Of a DNA stretch of 7,546 nt, positions 1 through 5,360 are shown one piece after another. Position numbers and translations under genes: made by a program. A model generated the notes under the pieces. The model searched no databases. It saw nothing but the letters and a program-made list of their open reading frames with translations, and was not told the origin of the DNA. Source of the stretch: JANLSE01 sp038214135 (GTDB lineage: Bacteria > Chloroflexota > Chloroflexia > Chloroflexales > Roseiflexaceae); NCBI GenBank assembly GCA_038214135.1, contig JBBQSD010000208.1:1-7546 (forward strand). The letters are read 5' to 3'. How positions within the stretch are numbered: position 1 is the first letter of the stretch; every line of letters starts with the position of its first letter.

Positions 1-1239
1 CTGACGTGTTTGATGCGCCTGCTGCCTCAGCTAGCCGTAGAAGATCGGCCACGGGCGCTGTTCCATGGCCTTGATGCTGTCTCACGCGATACGGCTGGTG
101 CGGCTCCACGTTTTACATTAGATCCATTGCCTGGCGTGGCACCCGATCTGCCAACGCTCAAGCGTTGGTTACGTCAATTCCTAGAAGTGCGTGATGATGA
201 AGGTGCCGAGCGAGCAATTGTTAGTGCGGTACGTGCTGGTGCAACTGGCCCACAACTGGCCGACATGCTGTTTGCTGCGGCAACCGACCATCATTACATC
301 CAAGTTGGCCACGCCCTCGATTTTATCAATAAGGCGCTTGATGCACTTGATATTATCGGCTGGGAGCAATCGGTAACGGAGGAGGTGCTCTCCAGTGTGG
401 TGCGTGGCATCGCGCAGGGTGATCGCCAGGAAGAGCGTAACGCCTGGCGACATCCAGTCGATCTGGTGGCGATCTTGCATGATGCCTTCCCACAGATTGC
501 TGCTGCCCTCAGCGATGGACAAGCGCTACGCGGCATGTGGCAGGGCTATGATGAACTGGCTCAGCAATTGCTTTCGGATGATCCACAGGCCAATGTAGAA
601 GCACTTCTGACAGCGCTGCGCCAGGGTGCCAGTGAACAAGAACTGGCCAATGCTGCAACCTATGCTGCTGCGCTGCGGATTGCCCGCTTCCATACCAGCC
701 AGGAGCATGGCGATTGGGATACCACGCTGCATACCTTTACGTTTGCCAATGCCGTTCAGCAGGGATTGCGCCGAGCACCCTCGCCCGAACTGCTACGCGG
801 CGTCTTTGATGCAGCCATGAGTATCTACCTGGATCGATTCCTTAATATCCCAGCCGCGAAAATCGCTCAGCCTGCGCGCAATGGTGCCACTCCCGACATG
901 TTGCTTGCTGAACTGCCAGCCTTGCTTGATCGCCAACAGCAGGTGAACCAGGCTGGCGAATTAGTGGCCCATTATTTTGCCGCTGGCGGTACGGATGATC
1001 AATTGCTTGCAATGTTGGGGAAGGCGCTGCTCCGCGAAGACCGCGATTTCCATACGATCCAGACGGTCGAGACCGCTTTTACCCAGTATCATTCACTGCG
1101 TGGTACGCCAGCAGGAAGCCATGTGTTGATCGCTGCCGCCCGCTACCTGGCCGCCCATGCGCCAACCGCCCGCGCCCAAGGGCAGACCTACACCATCGCG
1201 CTACGTTTGCATCGTGGCGATAAATTGTTTGAGGAATAG
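1..1239 (+). CDS. Rieske-associated helical protein, C-terminal part (5' partial)
   Basis: The frame is open to the first base and the stop is TAG at 1237-1239. The TTG at 10 and ATG at 13 have no ribosome site that can be judged, so I treat the gene as cut at its 5' end. The 412 visible residues are rich in Ala, Leu and His and look all-helical. From memory, they resemble the C-terminal region of roughly 500-residue actinobacterial and Chloroflexota proteins that start with a Rieske [2Fe-2S] domain; that domain would lie upstream and cannot be seen. Numbered from base 1, His-rich motifs are HHYIQVGH (97-104), WRHPVD (150-155), RFHTSQEHGDWD (229-240) and DFHTIQ (349-354). Three segments share a pattern of a small-residue turn (GATGPQL, GASEQEL, GGTDDQL), an Ala/Leu helix and then a His motif, which suggests internal triplication. 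The reaction is unknown; a redox or oxygenase-like role is only inferred from the expected Rieske domain. Confidence 0.7.
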   Translation: MTCLMRLLPQLAVEDRPRALFHGLDAVSRDTAGAAPRFTLDPLPGVAPDLPTLKRWLRQFLEVRDDEGAERAIVSAVRAGATGPQLADMLFAAATDHHYIQVGHALDFINKALDALDIIGWEQSVTEEVLSSVVRGIAQGDRQEERNAWRHPVDLVAILHDAFPQIAAALSDGQALRGMWQGYDELAQQLLSDDPQANVEALLTALRQGASEQELANAATYAAALRIARFHTSQEHGDWDTTLHTFTFANAVQQGLRRAPSPELLRGVFDAAMSIYLDRFLNIPAAKIAQPARNGATPDMLLAELPALLDRQQQVNQAGELVAHYFAAGGTDDQLLAMLGKALLREDRDFHTIQTVETAFTQYHSLRGTPAGSHVLIAAARYLAAHAPTARAQGQTYTIALRLHRGDKLFEE

Positions 1240-1243
1240 AGTT

Positions 1244-1268
1244 ATAGCTTTCAGCTATCAGCTTTCAG
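1244..1268. repeat. AGCTTTCAG short repeat, two units
   Basis: AGCTTTCAG occurs at 1246-1254 and again at 1260-1268, a 14-nt period. On the minus strand it reads CTGAAAGCTGATAGCTGAAAG. Its 13-nt core AGCTGAAAGCTAT (minus strand, 1256-1244) recurs exactly on the plus strand at 2998-3010. It lies just after the stop of the Rieske-associated gene and just before the hairpin at 1271. Confidence 0.6.
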
Positions 1269-1270
1269 GA

Positions 1271-1298
1271 GGAGCGACGCAAGGTGTTGCGTCGCTCC
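1271..1298. terminator. Perfect 12-bp hairpin between convergent genes
   Basis: GGAGCGACGCAA (1271-1282) pairs perfectly with TTGCGTCGCTCC (1287-1298) around the tetraloop GGTG. It lies 31 nt after the stop of the plus-strand gene and 9 nt beyond the stop of the minus-strand GH4 gene, where a shared bidirectional terminator would be expected. Neither side has a good U-tract, so the termination mechanism is uncertain; it may act as an mRNA 3'-end stabiliser instead. Confidence 0.65.
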
Positions 1299-1307
1299 AG
1301 CATGTTC

Positions 1308-2654
1308 CTATTTCAAATAGCCCAACCATTGTGGCTGATATTCGATCATCGTATCGAGGAGTGCCTCGACACCCTGGTACTGATGAACGACGGGATCGAC
1401 CAGCAGTGCCTGCAGGGCGGCCGCCTTCGATTTATGAATGATTGCCTCGGCAGTGAGATCATGAACGGCCACTTGATTAAGCAACAGCCCGGCGAAGCCA
1501 CGCGGTAGTTCGCCTGGGAGGAAGCCATGCACACCATACCGATCAACAGTTGCCGGAACTTCGACGGCAATCCAATCGGGGAGCTGTGTGAACAGGCCAT
1601 TATTGGGGATATTGACGGCTTCTTCAACATAGCCCGAATTGGTTAGGATTCCCTCGATAATCGGGATGATGCGCTCGCCAAGGCGCAGTTCGATCTTGGG
1701 TTGGATATGCGACAGGTATTCCTTGTAGAAGCGATAGAAATCGAGGATACCCTTATGATCAGTGACATCATAGGCCCAGGGGATATATTCGCCAAAATGG
1801 CTATCGCTGGTGATTGGCATCAGGCCAAACTTCTCGAGGATGACCTGGAACACCCGCCGCTCTGGCCATGCTTCAGTCTGGACTGAGGCGAAATCCTCGG
1901 GTTTGGTTGGCCATTGGCCGGTTTCCTTGAAATACTTATGGATGGTGTTCATGGAGGGCATATTGCCGAAAAAGAGCGGTGCCTTGGCGCGAATATCGGG
2001 GTAGGCATCCTGGCCTGTTTCCAGGTATTTGGCTGAGAGCACGACACTGAAATGGTTCAGCCCACCGGCGCGAACTTCTAGTGCATCATATGGCACACCC
2101 AAAATCTGTGGCAGAAAATTACGCAGTGAGCCGATTTCGTGGCATAGCCCAATGAACTTGAGTTGCGGGAAGGCGCGATGCACGGTTGTACAGATGCGGC
2201 TCATCGGATTACTGAAGTTGAAGGCGGTCGCATCTGGGCAGATTTCGAGAATAGCGGCGCAGATATCCAGAATTGGCGGGATAATGCGCAGCGAGTGGAA
2301 CAAGCCACCAGGGCCGCCATTCTCGCCATAGACCTGCTGAACACCATATTGTTGCGGAATGCGCCAATCCTGCTCCCAGAGATCAAAGCGATTGCCAACC
2401 TCAATCGAGATAATTAGGAAATCTGCTCCTGTAAATGCCTCGCTGCGGTTGGTGGTGGCCGAGAGTGTGAATGGCAGCTTGTGCTGTTCAATAAAGGCAC
2501 GGCCATTCGCTTCTACAATGGCAAGCGTGGTGGGGTTGATATCGTGCAACACAATATGGCTGCCCTCCAATATTTTGCTTTGCAGAATATCACCGATGGT
2601 GCCATAGCCAAACTGGGCACTGCCTGCGCCGATGAGGACAATTCGTTTTCCCAT
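1308..2654 (-). CDS. GH4 family glycosidase (alpha-glucosidase / alpha-galactosidase-like)
   Basis: This is a 448-residue cytoplasmic enzyme of glycoside hydrolase family 4, full length for the family. GH4 enzymes cleave glycosides by a redox-assisted elimination that uses NAD+ and a divalent metal, usually Mn2+. The N-terminal Rossmann motif GAGSAQFG is at 9-16. NFSNPMSR is at 146-153, with the family Asn-Pro. CHEI at 171-174 and GGLNHF at 197-202 supply the expected metal ligands Cys171 and His201. SDSHFGEY is at 283-290. From memory, a CHE motif marks alpha-glucosidase-type members, while CHS fits alpha-galactosidases and CNVP the 6-phospho-glycosidases. A non-phosphorylated alpha-glycoside is therefore the more likely substrate, but the sugar is not settled. 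No sugar transporter or regulator lies next to it. ATG at 2654-2652 is chosen because AAGGAG sits 7 nt upstream. Confidence 0.93.
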   Translation of the reverse strand: MGKRIVLIGAGSAQFGYGTIGDILQSKILEGSHIVLHDINPTTLAIVEANGRAFIEQHKLPFTLSATTNRSEAFTGADFLIISIEVGNRFDLWEQDWRIPQQYGVQQVYGENGGPGGLFHSLRIIPPILDICAAILEICPDATAFNFSNPMSRICTTVHRAFPQLKFIGLCHEIGSLRNFLPQILGVPYDALEVRAGGLNHFSVVLSAKYLETGQDAYPDIRAKAPLFFGNMPSMNTIHKYFKETGQWPTKPEDFASVQTEAWPERRVFQVILEKFGLMPITSDSHFGEYIPWAYDVTDHKGILDFYRFYKEYLSHIQPKIELRLGERIIPIIEGILTNSGYVEEAVNIPNNGLFTQLPDWIAVEVPATVDRYGVHGFLPGELPRGFAGLLLNQVAVHDLTAEAIIHKSKAAALQALLVDPVVHQYQGVEALLDTMIEYQPQWLGYLK

Positions 2655-2661
2655 TGGGATG

Positions 2662-2667
2662 CTCCTT
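2662..2667 (-). promoter_or_regulatory. Ribosome binding site of the GH4 gene
   Basis: AAGGAG on the minus strand lies 7 nt before the ATG at 2654. It is the strongest Shine-Dalgarno sequence I noticed here and fixes the start of the GH4 gene. Confidence 0.8.
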
Positions 2668-2676
2668 GTATGTATT

Positions 2677-2718
2677 CAGAAGTCGGGAGTCAGGAGTCAG
2701 AAGTCAGGAGTCAGAATG
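2677..2718. repeat. Six tandem heptamers, CAGRAGT type
   Basis: Six consecutive 7-nt units are cagaagt, cgggagt, caggagt, cagaagt, caggagt and cagaatg. The array starts 10 nt upstream of the GH4 ribosome site, so it lies in the 5' leader or promoter zone of that gene. A shorter three-unit copy occurs at 3483-3503. Confidence 0.8.
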
Positions 2719-2777
2719 CCAAACTGCCCTCATCCCGGCCCCTCTCCCGGTGGGAGAGGGAGGCGCAGATGGCATTC
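2714..2777. repeat. REP-like hairpin element with nested outer stem
   Basis: The core is CCCTCTCCC (2740-2748), loop GGT, GGGAGAGGG (2752-2760), a perfect 9-bp stem. It is preceded by the head CCCTCATCCC (2727-2736). An outer stem encloses it: GAATGCCA (2714-2721) pairs with TGGCATTC (2770-2777), helped by CTG (2724-2726) with CAG (2766-2768). Head and stem match the paired element at 4106-4210, so this is a dispersed family. It lies upstream of GH4 and therefore is not that gene's terminator. Confidence 0.75.
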
Positions 2778-3008
2778 AAACTAGCCACAAACACTGATTG
2801 ATCGCAGCCGTGGCATGACCAACGGGCGCTGATTGGCCACAGACATTCTTTCAAACAAGAACCAAGAACTGTTCCTCTGTTCAAACCAAGCCAGTATGAT
2901 TGTTCGCACCCACGAGTCTAGCATGCTATGGTATTGTGTCAGTAAATGATTCAGTGCGTGCTGGTAAAGATCCAATAACGTTAGTGGACAAGCTGAGAGC
3001 TGAAAGCT
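2778..3008. other. Noncoding gap between divergent GH4 and GNAT genes
   Basis: With the repeats at 2677-2777 this makes a 354-nt gap (2655-3008) between divergent genes. I see no credible coding sequence here. Two loosely similar phrases, AGCCACAAACACTG (near 2783) and GGCCACAGACATTC (near 2834), may be decayed repeat units. TGCTATGGT (2924-2932) resembles an extended -10 box, and TTGTTC (2900-2905) lies 21 nt upstream of its TATGGT. That spacing is too long, so the GNAT promoter is not settled. No convincing promoter for GH4 was found either. Confidence 0.4.
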
Positions 3009-3010
3009 AT
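2998..3010 (+). repeat. AGCTGAAAGCTAT repeat overlapping the GNAT start codon
   Basis: AGCTGAAAGCTAT here is an exact 13-nt match to the minus strand of 1244-1256. The preceding AGCTGAG (2991-2997) looks like part of a second, degenerate unit. Its last two bases are the A and T of the ATG at 3009. A GAGAG (2995-2999) lies 9 nt before that ATG and is the only plausible ribosome site, so the repeat also contributes to it. Confidence 0.6.
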
Positions 3011-3464
3011 GGTCTTCATTCGCGCCTATGAGCATCGGGATGCGGCAGCTATTTCCCATGTTATCCGACAGACGATGCAGATCTCAAACAGCCGTGATTA
3101 CCCAATCGAGCGGCTTCAGCCATTGATCGATTATTTTTCGCCAGAGAAGGTTGATCGGTTGAATGATGAGCGTCAATGCCTGGTTGCGGAAGTTGAGGGG
3201 CAGATTATTGGCACGGCAGCACTCGATGGCGCTGAACTGGTGACATTTTTTGTTTTGCCGGAGTACCAGGGCTTTGGGATCGGCAGTCGGCTTCTGGCAG
3301 AGCTTGAGCAGATCGCTGGCGAAACCGGGATTTATGCCATTACGGTTGCTGCTAGTGTTACTGGCGAGGCGTTTTATCGGCGCATGGGGTATATGCCAAC
3401 TGGTGTTGAGCACGATGGCACGGCAGGGCGCCAGGTTCATTTGGTGAAGGAGTTACCTGAATAG
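3009..3464 (+). CDS. GNAT family N-acetyltransferase
   Basis: This 151-residue protein is a complete single GNAT domain, a cytoplasmic enzyme that moves an acetyl group from acetyl-CoA to an amine. The N-terminal strand and helix start at FIRAYEHRDAAAI (3-15). Strand beta-4 (ELVTFFVLPEY, 76-86) leads into the acetyl-CoA pyrophosphate loop QGFGIGS (87-93). Motif B is covered by YAITVAAS (109-116) and AFYRRMGY (121-128), with the usual Tyr in the last helix. The substrate cannot be told from sequence; small free-standing GNATs of this type act on amino acids, antibiotics, polyamines or protein N-termini. The ATG at 3009 gives a normal GNAT N-terminus. It is followed by repeat-filled DNA with no clear terminator and is not evidently in an operon. 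Confidence 0.9.
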   Translation: MVFIRAYEHRDAAAISHVIRQTMQISNSRDYPIERLQPLIDYFSPEKVDRLNDERQCLVAEVEGQIIGTAALDGAELVTFFVLPEYQGFGIGSRLLAELEQIAGETGIYAITVAASVTGEAFYRRMGYMPTGVEHDGTAGRQVHLVKELPE

Positions 3465-3468
3465 AATC

Positions 3469-3524
3469 GAGAACCAAGTATGCAGGAGTCCGGAGTCAGA
3501 ATACTGAACCGAGAGCCGAGCATG
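3469..3524. repeat. Degenerate repeats after the GNAT gene
   Basis: GAGAACCAAGTATG (3469-3482) and GAGAGCCGAGCATG (3511-3524) agree at 11 of 14 positions. Between them lie three units of the heptamer family also found at 2677: caggagt (3483-3489), ccggagt (3490-3496) and cagaata (3497-3503). This looks like decayed repeat DNA with no coding content. Confidence 0.55.
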
Positions 3525-3532
3525 TGTAGCGA

Positions 3533-3613
3533 GATTTATCCGCAGATTGTGCAGATCGCGCAGATTGGTTGGGAGAAAGCGCTGTTGACCATACCTTGAT
3601 TTATCCGCAGATT
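3533..3613. repeat. Two GATTTATCCGCAGATT units
   Basis: The 16-nt sequence GATTTATCCGCAGATT occurs at 3533-3548 and again at 3598-3613, 65 nt apart. Each copy is followed by further GCAGATT- or GCGGATT-like words. I recognise the phrase as a type of intergenic repeat seen in diverse bacteria. It occupies the leader of the downstream membrane-protein gene. Confidence 0.65.
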
Positions 3614-3634
3614 TCGCGGATTGATAGGATTCTT

Positions 3635-3639
3635 GAGGA
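3635..3639 (+). promoter_or_regulatory. Ribosome binding site deciding the start at 3645
   Basis: GAGGA lies 5 nt before the ATG at 3645. It favours this ATG over the TTG at 3621, which sits inside repeat-like DNA, and over the GTG at 3642, which is too close. Confidence 0.6.
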
Positions 3640-3644
3640 ATGTG

Positions 3645-4205
3645 ATGCAATCTCGTCGGCTGGTGCGCCTGGGAATAATTGGGCTGTTTTGCTTGGTACT
3701 GCTGTGTGCAGGAACCATTGCCGTTGTTCGCGCAACCACACCGCCCAACTTTCGCAGCCATCGCGATACGATTGCGTATGCGCTTGAGATGCGTGGGATT
3801 GCGTTTGCCGACATTCAGTTTCGGCAGTCGTTTGAAGAAAATAATAACCTGCTGTTCTACCAGGCTGGTGTGCAGGTTATGCGCCCTGATGGCAGTATTA
3901 TCCATGGCTGGATTGGCTGCGAAAATGGCGATAATCAATGCTTCCTTGATCTGCGTGGGCTGGATATTCATGGGCTGCCGCTGCCGGATCTGACCCCCGC
4001 TGCATCCATGCCAGGCTGGTTTGTGTGGGCTGAACGAACGTTGCGCGAGATTGATCTGCGAACGCCAATGTTTAGCCCAACGCCAACACCTGTGCTGCCG
4101 CCATTCCCCTCACCCCAACCCCTCCCCCACTCCGGGGAGAGGGCTCCACAGCGCAGTACAATGCCCAAACCCTTCTCCCCAACGTGGGAGAAGGGCAGGG
4201 GATGA
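3645..4205 (+). CDS. Membrane-anchored protein of unknown function, repeat-encoded C-terminus
   Basis: I do not recognise this 186-residue protein. It has an Arg-rich start (QSRRLVR), one hydrophobic segment (about 7-29) and then a polar domain, so it is probably tethered to the membrane with the domain outside. The domain (about 31-140) mixes predicted helix (RDTIAYALEMRG) and strands (LLFYQAGVQVM, SIIHGWIGC). Two Cys at 92 and 99 could form a disulfide. There is no lipobox. A Pro/Thr linker (SPTPTPVLPP, 144-153) follows. Residues 154-186 and the TGA stop come from the hairpin element at 4106-4210, so the native C-terminus may have been replaced or extended. The domain has ordered secondary structure and its own ribosome site, which argues for a real gene. 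Confidence 0.6.
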   Translation: MQSRRLVRLGIIGLFCLVLLCAGTIAVVRATTPPNFRSHRDTIAYALEMRGIAFADIQFRQSFEENNNLLFYQAGVQVMRPDGSIIHGWIGCENGDNQCFLDLRGLDIHGLPLPDLTPAASMPGWFVWAERTLREIDLRTPMFSPTPTPVLPPFPSPQPLPHSGERAPQRSTMPKPFSPTWEKGRG

Positions 4206-4210
4206 GGGGG
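4106..4210. repeat. REPIN-like pair of inverted hairpin units
   Basis: Two hairpin units face outward. Unit 1 has the head CCCCTCACCCC (4106-4116) and an imperfect stem, CCCTCCCCC against GGGGAGAGGG, ending at 4143. Unit 2 has a perfect 10-bp stem, CCCTTCTCCC (4170-4179) with GGGAGAAGGG (4186-4195), and the inverted tail GGGGATGAGGGGG (4198-4210), whose complement CCCCCTCATCCCC matches the head of unit 1. The single unit at 2727-2760 is the same family. Paired inverted REP units are the form usually moved by a REP-associated (TnpA-REP/RAYT) transposase; none is encoded in this window. Confidence 0.75.
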
Positions 4211-4294
4211 AGCGAGCGCTGATTCATGCACGATTCGTTAATTGAAAGGTAGTGTACCTCGTATTTCATTCCCCGATTTAAATGTAAACGTTCA
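4211..4294. other. Short gap between the repeat and the ATPase remnant
   Basis: No gene is seen here. The only structure is a small hairpin, AGGTA-GTG-TACCT (4247-4259), followed on the minus strand by TTTC. It is where the minus-strand operon would be expected to end, but with a 5-bp stem it is at best a weak terminator. Confidence 0.3.
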
Positions 4295-4526
4295 TCACAT
4301 TTCAGCGGGCTGGAACGGCGCTGCATTCGGGTGTACAGCCAGCACACCCAACTGACCCTCAACTCGTTTGAGTAATACGGCATTCACCGCGACGATGATC
4401 GATGAGAGTGACATCAACAGCGCTGACCATTCTGGCCGCAGGACGATGCCCAGCAATGGATACAGCAGCCCAGCCGCCACTGGGATTGCCAGCACGTTGT
4501 ACGGAGCAGAATTTGACTGCCAACGA
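4295..4526 (-). pseudogene. C-terminal remnant of a P1B-type heavy-metal ATPase
   Basis: On the minus strand, from about 4501 to the TGA at 4297-4295, the frame encodes 68 residues typical of the end of CopA/ZntA-type metal pumps. YNVLAIPVAAGLLYPL is the second-last membrane helix, RPEWSALLMSLSSI the bend into the last helix, and VAVNAVLLKR its end, followed by a short cytoplasmic tail. Everything else of a protein of roughly 700-800 residues is missing: metal-binding domain, actuator, DKTGT phosphorylation site, nucleotide domain and CPC helix. The usual QNLxWA motif before YNV is replaced by an unrelated-looking stretch that runs into the stop of the hydrolase gene at 4527. No start codon with a ribosome site is present. 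The deletion joint probably lies between 4502 and 4527. It cannot transport; I call it a decayed end of the operon's former metal exporter. Confidence 0.8.
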
Positions 4527-5345
4527 TTATTTCGATTCCAATAGCCAATGCAGTAACGGGCCGCAGCCCTCGGTGAGCACTGCATAATGGCCGCCAACAA
4601 GGGCCGCAAGTTGGCTATGTTGGAAGGCTGCCTGCATGCGTGCGCCATGGACAAACGGCACCGTCTGATCGGCCTGGCCATACAGGAGCAGAAGCGAACA
4701 GGTTTGGAGCTGCGCGATGAATGGATCGATGTTGGTGTTGAACAGGCAGTTTTCGGCAGTACCGACATAGCTGGGGATTGTGTGATCCATGTAGCCAACC
4801 CAAGCGCCGCGTAGTGCTGGTGCCACGGGGAACTGCCGCAGCAAGGGCCAAAACATATGAATGGTCATATGCAAGGCTTGGGCGAGCGGCCGCCAGGTGA
4901 GCATGGCCCGATCTCGCGGGTGGCGTAATAGTTCCTGGCGGATCGGGAAGCGTGGTGAGACGAGTGGGGTAGCGGCCAGGGCCAGCCGTGTGGATAATGC
5001 AGGGTTGCGGGCCAGCAGGCTAAGGGCGATCACACCGCCACAGGAATGGCCAATAACAGCGCCGAGATGTGTCGTCCCGCTTGCTATCAGAACCTGTTCG
5101 ACTGCATCACGATGCTGATCGAGCGTATAGGCGATAGCGGGCTTGTCCGAGAAGCCAAAGCCGATCAGATCTGGCACAATCACATGGTAGTGTGGCATGA
5201 GCTGTGCTATCACAGGTTGCCAGAAATCTGCGGTCGCGCCAAGCCCGTGCAGCAAGAGTAATGCAGGGCCAGATCCGGCTGACGCATAGGCCAGCCGGTG
5301 CCCATTCCATGAAGTATAGCTGCGTGCGAGGCGTTCAATGCTCAT
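4527..5345 (-). CDS. Alpha/beta hydrolase fold enzyme
   Basis: This 272-residue protein is a complete alpha/beta hydrolase with the whole catalytic set visible. The oxyanion motif HGLGATADFW is at 33-42, PDLIGFGFSDKP at 58-69, and the nucleophile elbow GHSCGG at 99-104 has Ser101. The acid Asp226 is in GQADQTVP and the base His253 in GGHYAVLTE. A helical cap spans roughly 130-200. It resembles the esterase, epoxide hydrolase and meta-cleavage hydrolase branch; the substrate is unknown. It has no signal peptide and is probably cytoplasmic. The ATG at 5345 lies 15 nt after the SHOCT gene stop. The only ribosome-like site, GAGG overlapping that stop, is 13 nt from the ATG, so translation may be coupled. 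Its own TAA is at 4529-4527, right at the joint with the ATPase remnant. Confidence 0.9.
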   Translation of the reverse strand: MSIERLARSYTSWNGHRLAYASAGSGPALLLLHGLGATADFWQPVIAQLMPHYHVIVPDLIGFGFSDKPAIAYTLDQHRDAVEQVLIASGTTHLGAVIGHSCGGVIALSLLARNPALSTRLALAATPLVSPRFPIRQELLRHPRDRAMLTWRPLAQALHMTIHMFWPLLRQFPVAPALRGAWVGYMDHTIPSYVGTAENCLFNTNIDPFIAQLQTCSLLLLYGQADQTVPFVHGARMQAAFQHSQLAALVGGHYAVLTEGCGPLLHWLLESK

Positions 5346-5360
5346 AGCTATTGCGATGCC

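Noticed and set aside
2677..2718. Possible CRISPR-like array
   Set aside because: Units are 7 nt, contiguous and without spacers, and no cas genes are present.
2900..2932. TTGTTC and TATGGT as a GNAT promoter
   Set aside because: The 21-nt spacing is outside the normal range; only an extended -10 reading is possible and it is weak.
2781..3059. A 92-residue minus-strand open frame overlapping the GNAT start
   Set aside because: No recognisable family and no clear ribosome site; it overlaps the well-supported GNAT gene and spans apparent repeat debris.
3621..3644. TTG start at 3621 for the membrane protein
   Set aside because: It lies in repeat-like DNA without a ribosome site, while the ATG at 3645 has GAGGA 5 nt upstream.
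3453..3971. A 172-residue minus-strand open frame across the gap and the membrane-protein gene
   Set aside because: Its C-terminal part is a translation of the TTTATCCGCAGATT repeats and the rest lies antisense to the better-supported plus-strand gene.
4530..4798. N-terminal continuation of the ATPase-remnant frame inside the hydrolase gene
   Set aside because: It shows no P-type ATPase motif and is an out-of-frame shadow of the hydrolase, which has an intact catalytic triad.
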